A stretch of DNA of 64,000 nt from JACKJP01 sp050249695 (GCA_050249695.1 JBFWQA010000001.1:1116001-1180000); one strand, 5' to 3'. Shown: positions 38,682-47,288, counted from the stretch's first letter. The notes: generated from the letters alone by a model not told the origin. Numbers and translations are program-made.

Positions 38682-40020
38682 TTACCCTCTTCTTCCTCTG
38701 CGTAACGGATAGAAGGTCCTGAGACTCCCATCTGCATTTCTGTGAAAGACTATTGTGACACCACTCGGTGATACGCCTTCCCAGCGACTGTCATCAATCT
38801 GCCTGGCATTGGTCAGAGCCGGACGCGCCTCAAACATGGCGCGTGAAGGCGACCAGTTTTTGACAAACATTGAGCTGGGGACACGCTTTTCGACCCAGAC
38901 GCCTTTCCTGCGGTCATAAATCTTTATTCGACAAATGCGAATTCCGCGATGATCCGGACCGACAAGCTCTTCAATCACGAAGACGTTAGATGAACTCAGA
39001 AGATGCCCACCGTCAGCATTGCCGTTTTCTGCATTTCCGTCGAAAGTCTTCTCGATCACAGAAGCGGTGAAATTGCGATCGGCACGCAACCATAAGGGGT
39101 CTTCTCTGTCATTTGGATCCGGTAAGGCTGCCGTTGCGTCATCATAGATTGGCGTGCCGTCGACCAGACGTCCCACCGGCTTGGCTTCCTCGCGATTGCC
39201 GTCGCTTTCCTGGCTCTTTCGCGGCGCCCTCCGGCGCGGTCGGCTCGCCGTCCTGGGGGTCATCCTCATTTTCATCTTCCGGGCCGATCCCGTCCGAAGG
39301 GTCGCGCCGGGGTAGTCGCTCGGTCAGGCGCGGCGCGCCGGGCGGTGGCGGGCGGTTGTTCTGCGGGTCTTGCTGCGGCTCTTGGCCGCCCTGCGGCCTC
39401 AGCGGGTTCTCGCCGCCCATGTCGATGGGTGGCTCTTCCGCGCCCTCTACGCCCTCGCCCGTGCCCGGCTTGCCTTCCTCTTCCTCGTCGTCGTCCTCGC
39501 CGCCGGCCGATTGGCTCTGCGCCACCATCGCAAGGCCCGAGTCTGCGGGCGCTGCTGCAACCAGCCGGTTCCAGCTTTCGGCGAAGTCGGCGAGCGGCAC
39601 CGGCTCGCCGTCGATGATCTCGTAGCCCGCACCGGCGACGATATCGCCGTCGCGGTTGGTGCTGCCGTTGAAGCGGAAGGTCCGCCCGTCGATCGCGATC
39701 TCGAAGGTGCGGCTACGATCCGCGCCGAAGCCGCTGACGCGCGCCCTTATGCCGTTGATCGTGACTTCCCGGTCGATCCGGCCGCCCGTTTCCGTGGCGT
39801 CGAGGATCGGACTGAGGAAGAACAGCACTTTGCCCAGTACTGCGGCTGCGCCCTTCCCGAGAACGGGCGCAGCCTGGCGCGCGGCCCTTCCCGCGCCTTG
39901 CCCCAGCGTCCCCGCCCAGTCTCCCGCCGTTGCCGCGCCCGCGACGGCCGCGCTGATGTCGGGAAGCGTCGGGGCGGTCGGGGAAGCCGCGGCGTTCGCC
40001 GTTTCGGGTTCTGCCTTCAA
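38682..40020 (-). pseudogene. EndoU-like toxin module 2, frameshifted
   Basis: Two frames that together match the intact module at 40734. Frame 1 (39142-40020) carries the pretoxin part (APTLPDISAAV, GKVLFFLSPILDATETGG, acidic linker). Frame 2 (38682 to about 39230) carries EEAKPVGRLVDGTPIYDD and the EndoU-like domain (DGNAENGNADGGHLLSSS, SSMFVKNWSPSRAMFEAR, FYPL). The break is at about 39191-39196, where CTCGCGATTG replaces CTCGCGCGATTG of module 1: a 2-bp loss in a CG run. No good start is found; the frame is open upstream towards the repeated terminators. Confidence 0.82.
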
Positions 40021-40129
40021 CTGCCGCAGATGGTCGCGATTGGGCCGGATCGCGATGTGAAGCTGGCCGTCTTCGTCGATCCAGGCATCCGGTTCGGCCG
40101 CAATTGACTTCGTTAAGTGGTCAATAGAA

Positions 40130-40182
40130 GCCCGCCGAAGCGGGCCGTGGATGGAAAATGAAAACGCCGCCCGAGGGCGGCG
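40130..40182 (-). terminator. Tandem terminators after immunity gene 1 (repeat of 37295-37352)
   Basis: CGCCGCC/GGCGGCG hairpin followed by TTTT (40182-40161) and GCCCGCTTCGGCGGGC (40145-40130), whose T-run has been lost. The flanking DNA up to about 40270 repeats that at 37295-37435, including the immunity gene's 3' end. Confidence 0.8.
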
Positions 40183-40238
40183 GATGGACTAGATCTGTGA
40201 AACCTGGTCGTCAGGCGGCATGGGCGCTGTGCTCGCGC

Positions 40239-40724
40239 TCACGCCCCGCCCTTGGCGGCGGCCTCCGCAGCTTCTTCCTCATCCTCCAATTGGATGAGCG
40301 GCGGCCAAAGTTCGACGCCCGAAAATTGCTCGAACTTCTGCTTCGCTTCCTTGCCCGCCGCAAGGAATTCAACCTCGATTGTCGTCGGTCGCCGGTCGCC
40401 CGCAAAAAACTTTTCGTAGTCGTTGAGCAAACGCAGTGCCTGCTCAGCGGTCAGGAGAATCTGCATCTCCTCCTGCCGGTCGGTCTCGCTGCGCAAGAAC
40501 AGATACTGTTCGAACTGGTAGTACCCCCAGTTGTTGCCCATGCCGTTAAACGCAAACGGCCGCTTCTCGCGCGCATGGGTCTCGATTTCCGCGCCAGGGC
40601 TTTTCGGGTCCGGATTGTCGCTAGAGAGCCAGGCTTTCAGCATCCGCGCACCGAAATTATCACCCTTCGCAATGGCATATCCGGATCCGTCAGAATCCAT
40701 CGAGATGTCGATTCTTCCTTTCAT
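40239..40724 (-). CDS. Immunity-like protein 1 of the EndoU array
   Basis: 161 aa, close paralogue of the protein at 37406: GARMLKAWLSSDNPDPKSPG, GMGNNWGYYQFEQYLFLRSETDRQEEMQILLTAEQALRLL, GDRRPTTIEVEFLAAGKEAKQKF and an identical EAAEAAAKGGA tail. It starts 9 nt after the end of toxin module 1. Probably neutralises that module's EndoU-like domain; inference from gene order. Confidence 0.78.
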   Translation of the reverse strand: MKGRIDISMDSDGSGYAIAKGDNFGARMLKAWLSSDNPDPKSPGAEIETHAREKRPFAFNGMGNNWGYYQFEQYLFLRSETDRQEEMQILLTAEQALRLLNDYEKFFAGDRRPTTIEVEFLAAGKEAKQKFEQFSGVELWPPLIQLEDEEEAAEAAAKGGA

Positions 40725-40733
40725 AGAGTCACC

Positions 40734-42113
40734 TTACTTTGTTCTGAGGAGCGGATAAAATGATCCGATCTCACCGTTGGGTTCCCTGAAGAATTCGATG
40801 ATGATGCCGCTCGGAGACCTGCCGCGCCATAGACTTCCTCCCGCGTGCGTCGCGTTCTCCAGAGCCATGCGCGCTTCATACATGACCCGCGCGCGAGACC
40901 AGCGCTTGGGAAACAGTGTAGTCTTCTTGGGCTTGGTGTACCAAAGGCCTGAACGAACATCATAAATCTTGATTCTAGCCTCACGGACACCCCTGTCATC
41001 TATATCCAGTGTCTCCAAAATTTCGACCGTCAGGCCGGCTGCATATTGTCCGCCATATACATATGTTGCGGTGCGTTCGCCTGACCGATAATGGACAATC
41101 TTTCCGTCAAGCACCTTCTGGATTACGCGGGCGGGAAGATCGCGGTCGGTGCGAACCCAGAATGGGTCTTCCTGGTCGTTCGGGTCGGGCAGCGGCGCGG
41201 TTTGATCATTATAGATCGGGAAGCCGCCATAGAGATAGGCGATGGGCTTGGCTTCCTCGCGCGATTGCCGTTGCCTTTCAGGCTCTTTCGCTGTGCCGTC
41301 CGGCGCGGTCGGGTTGCCGTCCTGGGGATCGCCTTTCTTCTTGTCATCGTCCGGGCCGATGCCGTCCGAAGGATCGCGTTTCGGCAAGCGGAATCTGGGC
41401 GGAGGGCCACCCGATGACGGGGGGCGGTTGTTCTCCGGGTCTTGCTGCGGCTCTTGACCGTCCTGCGGCGTCAGCGGATTCTCGCCGCCCATGTCCATAG
41501 GTGGGTCTTCCGCGCCCTCGCCCGTTGTTGGCTTGCCTTCCTCTTCCTCGTCGTCGTCCTCGCCGCCGGCCGATTGGCTCTGCGCCACCATCGCAAGGCC
41601 CGAGCCTGCGGGCGCGTGTTCGACCAGCCGGTTCCAGCTTTCGGCAAAATCGGCGAGCGGCACCGGCTCGCCATCGATGATCTCGTAGCCCGCACCGGCG
41701 ACGATATCGCCGTCGCGGTTGGTGCTGCCGTTGAAGCGGAAGGTCCGCCCGTCGATCTCGATCTCGAAGGTGCGGCTACGATCCGCGCTGAAGCCGGTGA
41801 CGCGCGCCCTTATGCCGTTGATCGTGACTTCACGGTCGATCGGCCCGCCCGTTTCCGTGGCGTCGAGGATCGGACTGAGGAAGAACAGCACTTTGCCCAG
41901 TACTGCGGCTGCGCCCTTCCCGAGAACGGGCGCCGCCTGGCGCGCGGCCCTTCCCGCGCCCTGCGCCAGCGTGCCGGGCCAATTTCCCGCTGCCGCGCCC
42001 GAGACGGCCGCGCTGATGTCGGGAAGCGTCGGGGCGGCGGAAGAAGTGGATGTGTCGGCTTCGCACGGACAATAAAAAAGGCCGGCTGAAGCGGGCCTGG
42101 AGTAAAAGTGCAA
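40734..42113 (-). CDS. EndoU-like toxin module 1 (orphan, 5'-truncated)
   Basis: Open for 459 codons. Residues about 30-180 are a pretoxin segment (APTLPDISAAVSG, GKVLFFLSPILDATETGG, INGIRARVTGFSADRSRTF); 190-290 is an acidic Pro/Gly linker. Residues about 329-459 are EndoU-like: KVLDG, YGGQY, KPKKTTLFPKRWSRARVM, RGRSPSGIIIEF and FYPLL. The family's two catalytic His appear as Lys and Gln, while the KxxT-x-FP and FYP parts remain. The first codon is a TTG lying before a terminator hairpin, and no start is seen after it, so this looks like a silent module awaiting recombination rather than a normal gene. Confidence 0.75.
   Translation of the reverse strand: MHFYSRPASAGLFYCPCEADTSTSSAAPTLPDISAAVSGAAAGNWPGTLAQGAGRAARQAAPVLGKGAAAVLGKVLFFLSPILDATETGGPIDREVTINGIRARVTGFSADRSRTFEIEIDGRTFRFNGSTNRDGDIVAGAGYEIIDGEPVPLADFAESWNRLVEHAPAGSGLAMVAQSQSAGGEDDDEEEEGKPTTGEGAEDPPMDMGGENPLTPQDGQEPQQDPENNRPPSSGGPPPRFRLPKRDPSDGIGPDDDKKKGDPQDGNPTAPDGTAKEPERQRQSREEAKPIAYLYGGFPIYNDQTAPLPDPNDQEDPFWVRTDRDLPARVIQKVLDGKIVHYRSGERTATYVYGGQYAAGLTVEILETLDIDDRGVREARIKIYDVRSGLWYTKPKKTTLFPKRWSRARVMYEARMALENATHAGGSLWRGRSPSGIIIEFFREPNGEIGSFYPLLRTK
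42074..42098 (-). terminator. Terminator after the nuclease immunity gene
   Basis: Minus-strand GGCCCGC/GCCGGCC stem with one mismatch and a TTCA loop followed by TTTTTT, 37 nt after the stop of the 230-aa gene. Related to the repeated terminators at 40130 and 37295. The toxin module 1 frame runs straight through it. Confidence 0.8.
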
Positions 42114-42134
42114 AATGCCTTGATGTGGCGCCGC

Positions 42135-42827
42135 CTAGTCGTCCATCACCGTACCGTCAGGTCTGAGAACCCGAAGCTCGGGATAGGTGATTTCGGCGGG
42201 AAATAGCGATGGCTCCCAAAGCGTCCTGTCCAGATTGAGTTCCGCCGCCTTCGCGGCCTCGCGGCGGTGCATCAGCGCCAATAGGGCGCGCTTGCTGGCC
42301 AGGGGAAAATTACCCTGTTCGTCCGCCAGCTTGTCACCGAGACCTGGTGACCAGCTGTTGAACATGTTGCGGCGAGAATCCCGCAGTTCTCGGCCCGCGG
42401 CACCAAAATCCCCCAACATCACATACCCCTGGGCGAAGAACCGCACTCTCCAAGGCAACCCCGGCGGGATTCTCACTTCCCACGCCGCCATCGTCTGCTC
42501 GAGACTGTTCACTTGTTTCATCGCCGGGATCACCCAGCCAAATAACTGAGCAAAATGCGGCCTGGGAAAATTCTTGTCGTCAGTCTTCCAAGCAAAAGGC
42601 AACCCGAAATAGTATGCGAAGAAGTATGCCGAGTTGTATGTGTGGTCGCACAAGGGATCGAGATTTATCGCCAAATTGAACTGTGTCTTCAGATGCGACG
42701 AAAAACGGATCAGCCGAACAATGTGCCGAACGGGCCCGACCACCAGCGTCCGGGGGGCTGCGTGCAAATCCGGGTCCTTGTCCGCCAAAGTCCGCAAGAG
42801 CCGTTTGATTTCGGATTCGGTGACCAA
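42135..42827 (-). CDS. Putative immunity protein for the virion-linked nuclease
   Basis: 230 aa, soluble; not recognised. It contains HIVRLIRFSSHLKTQFNLAI, CDHTYNSAYFFAYYFGLPFA and HFAQLFGWVIPAMKQVNSLEQ. The likely start is TTG at 42827 with AGGGGAAGG upstream. It begins 24 nt after the stop of the 937-aa nuclease-tipped gene and ends at its own terminator, the place an immunity gene takes in polymorphic toxin loci. That role is inferred purely from position. Confidence 0.6.
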   Translation of the reverse strand: MVTESEIKRLLRTLADKDPDLHAAPRTLVVGPVRHIVRLIRFSSHLKTQFNLAINLDPLCDHTYNSAYFFAYYFGLPFAWKTDDKNFPRPHFAQLFGWVIPAMKQVNSLEQTMAAWEVRIPPGLPWRVRFFAQGYVMLGDFGAAGRELRDSRRNMFNSWSPGLGDKLADEQGNFPLASKRALLALMHRREAAKAAELNLDRTLWEPSLFPAEITYPELRVLRPDGTVMDD

Positions 42828-42850
42828 ACTTCCTTCCCCTGTTTGCCAAT

Positions 42851-45664
42851 CTACCAGACTTCGAAAGGCTTTAACGGTATCAGCAGCGGCATCCTTCCAA
42901 AACCACCATATTTCACCACGAAGTACGCAAGATCGTCGGCCCGAGATTTTGTGAGTGTCGCATCACCCGTCTTGTGATCGTATATGCAAAGCGTGTCGTC
43001 GGTAACCTCGATCACATCGAAATACAGGTGCCCTTTGGCGCGCTTATCCACTGGTATGGGATTGCCGTTTGCGTCGAAACTGCCATCGAAACTCTGCTCG
43101 ATGAATATTTTTGTACCGTACAAGCCCTGAAATTTCACTCTGAGCGCTGCTGCCGCCTCATTGTGAACCAGGGTCCCGAATACCTGTGGGCTGGTGGTCA
43201 ACAGGGCGGTGCCGAGATCGGTTCTCACTTTCACCTCCGCATCGTCGAGTTCCTTCTGAATTTCCGGCAACAACTTGCATCGCTGCTTGACATCCGAAGG
43301 GGCAAGTTCGCCGACGAACTGGACTGACAGAGACGGCCCTTTGCCCGTTTCACGGTATTCTCGAATACGCCCACCGAGGGCGACCTGTTTGCCCCCGTTT
43401 TTGCCGGACCGCGCCGCACGAACAACGAGATTGTTGTAGAGAGTGGTGAGAGCTTCGCTAAGCTGCTCCTCTTCTTCGTCGGTAAGGGTGCGGCCCGGGC
43501 CCGCGGGCTGGAACCCGGATGGCGTCAACTCAAGGGCCGAAACCAATCGCCCGCCGCTGTCCCAGATGCGCTGGGTTAATCCTTGAGTGTCGACCTGAAA
43601 TTTCACGCCGTCTGGAAGCGTTACGAGACGGCTTGTGACATCATGGTTGCGTCGCAGCGTTTCCTCGACGACGGCGCCTTGCCGCCCGACATATCGGGTC
43701 CGCCTGCCGCCATCGTTGAGGGTTTCCGTGCCGGCCTCGGTCCAGTGATTTTCGTCTTCGGGTGATGGTGCTGAAAGGATCATGTCCTTCAGCCCGTCGG
43801 GGTCTTCGGATTCTCCGCTGTAGATGCGGTCGACCGGATCGTTGGTGTGCAGGCTTTCCTGTATTTTCGGATCGCTCGTAGGGCCGGAGCGACGGGAAAT
43901 ATCCGCAAGAGCCCGATTTGCGCTCTCTATCTCGTCGCGCAATTGATCAATTTGACCTTCAGGCCCCTCGTAGAGACCCGCGGGCGGCTTCCAATTGGGT
44001 CTGTGTTCCCGCACGAGCGCCACTTTCTTATCACGTTGCGGCCTGAGCGCTTCCAGCTCAGCCTCCTGCCTCAGCGTCGTGGGCGATGAACGCCCTGCCG
44101 CAGTTCGTCTTGCCCCGGCGGGTGCCCGCATCATCCGTGCCAGTTGAATTTCGGCTTCAGGCTTTGCACTTTCCGGCGCGGCATCACCGGCATTCGGACT
44201 GAACTGTCCTGTCGCGGGCGATCCCCCAGGGGCCCTCATGCCGACGCTGCCTTGGGGTACTTCGAATTCTCCATCCGCGCTTGGTACCGCCGCGTTTGCC
44301 GGCGTGGGCAGGAAGAGGTTGGCGAGACCGCCAACCGCTTCGGCCGCGTCGCGAAGGCAGGACATCGCCTTTCCCACCGCCTGTTCGGGCGAAAAGCCCA
44401 TCTCGGCGGTCAGGCGCGTGTATTCGGTGCCGATGTCGGCGATGGTGCCTGCCCCCGCATCGGCAAGGGCCTCGGGGCTGGTCTCGTTGAGGTCTGCGGC
44501 AAGCGTGGCCGCGGCGGCGATCCGCGCCGGATCGTCGGAAGCGAAGGCCCCGCGCAAGGATGAAAGCACCGTGTCAGGCACGATGCCGGTGCTTCCAGCC
44601 ATAAAGAGCGCGGTGTCGCGGGCCGATGGGTCCTCGCCGAAGAGATCGCCGTCCTTCGCCGCCGCCGCATAGGCCTTGGAGACGGCGAGCCGCTCGTTGG
44701 TGTCCTTCGGATTGAATGCACTGCCTTCATTGAGACGCCTGAAGACATCGTCGACCTGCGCGTTCTCGGCCTGCTTCGCCTCATACGCCCGATGCAGCTT
44801 TTGCGTGTCCGATGCCGACAGGCCGCTGGCGGTGATCGCATGGGCAGTGACGGCTGGATCGCCCGAGGCGATCTGTGCCAGCAGTTCCCGGCTTTGCCGC
44901 GCGATGTCCGCAACCCGTTGCGCGCCGGCCTCACGCCGCTGGGCGTCGAGCCGCGCCTCCGCCTGTTCGGTCAGTCCCTGCCGTTCGTCCTCGCCAAGCC
45001 CTGCCAGGGTTTCGTCATTGCCGCCCGCGATCGCGTCGAGGAACCCTTGCGGATCGCTGGCGGCGGCGTGCTCGGCTCTGGCGACACGAAACAGCCGCTC
45101 GGTCTCGGCCTTCCGCGCCTCCACTTCTTCCGGCGTCGCCCATTGGCTGAATCCGGCCAGATCGTCCTGAGACCGTGCCCAGGCGCTCTCGTCGCCAAAT
45201 TTTGCCGCTTCCCGATTGGCTTCTACGGCGCGCTGGAAATCCCGTTCCCGCTGGTCCAGCGCGTTGCCGGCTTTAAACCGTGCCGCATCCCCTGCAAGCG
45301 CCGATGTCGCATGCAGCGTCCATTGACCGAAAAGACCGGCCGCCCGTTCGCTCGGCGCTTCGCTGGACCGCTGCGCCTGCGCGGCGTCCAGTGTCTGGAT
45401 CAGCGCCGAAGGGTCCGCGCCCTCCGCCTGCTGCCGGGCAAGCTGAAGCCCCGTCTCCGCCCTTGCCCTGGAGAACCAGGCATCCTCGGTCGTCTCGGCA
45501 ATCCGCCGCGCCCGCTGGTCCAGCGCCGAGCCGAGCCCGGCGACGGCATCGCCCAGCCCCTGCAGCGCCCGTCCCTTGGCCTGAAACGGCGCCGCCGACG
45601 CATAAGAACCCGTCGCCCCGCCGGATAGTCCCTCGCGGCGCTGGTAAACCGGAAATGTCGGCAT
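42851..45664 (-). CDS. Internal virion-like protein with C-terminal PD-(D/E)xK nuclease toxin domain
   Basis: 937 aa. The N-terminal ~440 residues (MPTFPVYQRREGLSGGATGS, then long helices such as AVEANREAAKFGDESAWARSQ) resemble large helical internal/ejection proteins of podoviruses. A middle part (about 450-790) is Pro/Gly-rich and low complexity. The last ~140 residues have a restriction-endonuclease-like pattern: TLVHNEAAAALR (E836), HLYFDVIEV (D883), CIYDHKTGDA (D896, K898), then SRADDLAYFVVKYGG. This is the layout of a polymorphic toxin with a virion protein as delivery part. It is followed by a candidate immunity gene and the EndoU module array. Confidence 0.8.
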   Translation of the reverse strand: MPTFPVYQRREGLSGGATGSYASAAPFQAKGRALQGLGDAVAGLGSALDQRARRIAETTEDAWFSRARAETGLQLARQQAEGADPSALIQTLDAAQAQRSSEAPSERAAGLFGQWTLHATSALAGDAARFKAGNALDQRERDFQRAVEANREAAKFGDESAWARSQDDLAGFSQWATPEEVEARKAETERLFRVARAEHAAASDPQGFLDAIAGGNDETLAGLGEDERQGLTEQAEARLDAQRREAGAQRVADIARQSRELLAQIASGDPAVTAHAITASGLSASDTQKLHRAYEAKQAENAQVDDVFRRLNEGSAFNPKDTNERLAVSKAYAAAAKDGDLFGEDPSARDTALFMAGSTGIVPDTVLSSLRGAFASDDPARIAAAATLAADLNETSPEALADAGAGTIADIGTEYTRLTAEMGFSPEQAVGKAMSCLRDAAEAVGGLANLFLPTPANAAVPSADGEFEVPQGSVGMRAPGGSPATGQFSPNAGDAAPESAKPEAEIQLARMMRAPAGARRTAAGRSSPTTLRQEAELEALRPQRDKKVALVREHRPNWKPPAGLYEGPEGQIDQLRDEIESANRALADISRRSGPTSDPKIQESLHTNDPVDRIYSGESEDPDGLKDMILSAPSPEDENHWTEAGTETLNDGGRRTRYVGRQGAVVEETLRRNHDVTSRLVTLPDGVKFQVDTQGLTQRIWDSGGRLVSALELTPSGFQPAGPGRTLTDEEEEQLSEALTTLYNNLVVRAARSGKNGGKQVALGGRIREYRETGKGPSLSVQFVGELAPSDVKQRCKLLPEIQKELDDAEVKVRTDLGTALLTTSPQVFGTLVHNEAAAALRVKFQGLYGTKIFIEQSFDGSFDANGNPIPVDKRAKGHLYFDVIEVTDDTLCIYDHKTGDATLTKSRADDLAYFVVKYGGFGRMPLLIPLKPFEVW

Positions 45665-45681
45665 GGTTGTTCCCTTGCGAA

Positions 45682-45722
45682 AAAGAAAAAGCCGCCGGGC
45701 CCGGGGCCGCGGCGGCGCAAAA
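45682..45722 (-). terminator. Terminator before the nuclease-tipped gene
   Basis: Minus-strand GCCGCCGCGGCC / GGCCCGGCGGC-type GC hairpin followed by TTTTTCTTTTT, 27 nt downstream of the 238-aa gene stop. The ribosome binding site for the 937-aa gene lies just after it. Confidence 0.8.
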
Positions 45723-45748
45723 ACTGAAAAAGAGGGAAAGTCGGTCGA

Positions 45749-46465
45749 TCAGCCGGTGAAATAGCCGCGTTTCCTGGCGGCGCGGATCATGCCGTCGATG
45801 ACGCGGGGATGGTTGCCGAGGCCGCTCGTCTCGAGAAATTCGATGAAGCCGGGGCGGCCGTCCTCCCCGGGAAATTTCGCGTCGATCTCGCGGGTCAGCC
45901 GCCGCGCCGCTTCCAGCGCCTCCGTCTGGCGTTCGCCGTAGGTCTCGCTGAGATGGCGTGCCGACATATCGGCAAGCGCCGCGCGCCGCCGGTCGGTGAA
46001 GCCATGCTGGTTGATTTCCTCAAGATAGGTCGCGTGCAGCGCCGCGCCGTCCGCCAGCGAGGCGCCGGTCTCGTGCAGCCAGCCGCGCACGTCGCCCTCG
46101 AAGGCCGGATCTAAAGTGATCGCCGCGTGCTGTCGTCCATCGCCGACGCGCACCTCCTCGGGGATCGGGCCATCGCGAAATTCATAGGCCGCGCCGCTTT
46201 CCGGCGGCGCCATCCAGCGGGAAAGATCGCTCGCGGCCGCCTCGCCAAAGCCGTTCTCCTGCGCCGGGCGCTGGGCCGCCCCGCCCTCGCCGGCCGCGCC
46301 GCCGGCTGCGAAACGGCGCTCATAGAGGCGCGTCAGCTCGCCCACGCGCTGCCGGTGCTCGGGATGGCCCTGTTCGGTCAGCACCGCGCCATGGGTTTTC
46401 CTGAAATCGGCGATCTCGCCATCCAGCACGCCCGCGTCGGCGGGCCCGTCCTTAGCATCGCTCAT
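45749..46465 (-). CDS. Hypothetical phage protein
   Basis: 238 aa, start MSDAKDGPADAGVLDGEIADF with AAAGGAG seven bases upstream. The first part is Ala/Gly-rich and likely flexible, followed by a helical region (FRDGPIPEEVRVGDG, TYGERQTEALEAARRLTREI) and the end LGNHPRVIDGMIRAARKRGYFTG. Similar proteins occur among podovirus structural genes. No function assigned; a minor internal or assembly protein is possible. It overlaps the upstream gene by 14 nt. Confidence 0.65.
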   Translation of the reverse strand: MSDAKDGPADAGVLDGEIADFRKTHGAVLTEQGHPEHRQRVGELTRLYERRFAAGGAAGEGGAAQRPAQENGFGEAAASDLSRWMAPPESGAAYEFRDGPIPEEVRVGDGRQHAAITLDPAFEGDVRGWLHETGASLADGAALHATYLEEINQHGFTDRRRAALADMSARHLSETYGERQTEALEAARRLTREIDAKFPGEDGRPGFIEFLETSGLGNHPRVIDGMIRAARKRGYFTG

Positions 46466-46868
46466 CGGCATCTCCTTTCGCTTTGAAACTTGCGGCATCA
46501 GCGATCAGGCTCTCCGCCGCCGGCACCCAGCGCGCTACGGGCATGGCCCAGGCGCTGGGCGTGTTATGGACGTTCTGCAGGTAGCGGCCGAAGGCCCCGG
46601 TCTCCTGCATCAGCCTTTCGTGGACATAGCCCGCCCACACGATGGCCTGCGTCTGGCGCACGTCCACGCCCCTGCCCCGCCACGTCGCGGCGAATGCCTG
46701 GGTCAAAGCATCCAGCCGGTTGAGTGCGTCCGCCAGTCCGTCGAGCGCCTCGTCGACGACGGCCGACGCAGCGCGCACATCTTCGACGGACAAGGCAAGA
46801 CGGGCCCGCGCGTCAGGGCTTCCGGGCGTTGTTTCGGGCGCGGCGGCCGCGCTTCTGGCGTTTGCCAT
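46452..46868 (-). CDS. Hypothetical phage protein
   Basis: 138 aa, helical: RLALSVEDVRAASAVVDEALDGLADALNRLDALTQAFAATW, then GRYLQNVHNTPSAWAMPVARW. Two adjacent ATGs; the second (46868) has AAGGAG six bases upstream. Same strand as and overlapping the next structural gene, so probably a virion or assembly protein. Not recognised. Confidence 0.6.
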   Translation of the reverse strand: MANARSAAAAPETTPGSPDARARLALSVEDVRAASAVVDEALDGLADALNRLDALTQAFAATWRGRGVDVRQTQAIVWAGYVHERLMQETGAFGRYLQNVHNTPSAWAMPVARWVPAAESLIADAASFKAKGDADERC

Positions 46869-47093
46869 CATGTTCTCCTTTGGAGGTTCGGATCGGTCGG
46901 AGCGCGCGGCTCGTCAGGCAAGGTCGTCCATACCGCAGTTCAGCACAGCGCATCGGACCGGCTTGCGGCTTAACAAATGCAATTGGAGGGAACTTTTCGC
47001 GCCCTTAGCATCGTTTAGGCTGATAGCCAGCTACGCAGGTTTTCAGTTGTGTATTGCGAAACCTGGGACCGGACTTTGAAGGAGGTGCGGACG

Positions 47094-47288
47094 ATGTGTG
47101 TGCCCAGCGAAGCGATCGCCGTCTGTCCTCAATGCAATACCGAGAACGACGTGATCGCCGCCGGCGTCGCCCGCGACGAAACCGTGGGCTGCTCGCGCTG
47201 CGGCTTCACCCTCGGCCTTTGGGGCGACCTTGTTGACGCACTCACGCCGGGCCTTCGCAGCAAGCGCTACGAAGCCGGGCATCGCTGA
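47094..47288 (+). CDS. Small zinc-ribbon protein
   Basis: 64 aa with paired Cys motifs CPQC (about residue 11) and CSRCG (about residue 37), a zinc-ribbon spacing. ATG at 47094 is preceded by GGAGGT at eight bases. Plus strand, opposite to phage genes; it converges on the Crp/Fnr regulator gene. No function known. Confidence 0.6.
   Translation: MCVPSEAIAVCPQCNTENDVIAAGVARDETVGCSRCGFTLGLWGDLVDALTPGLRSKRYEAGHR

Noticed and set aside
37295..42098. CRISPR-like spacing of repeats
   Set aside because: The repeats are terminator hairpins at gene ends, only two or three copies, about 2-3 kb apart, with no spacer structure or cas genes.
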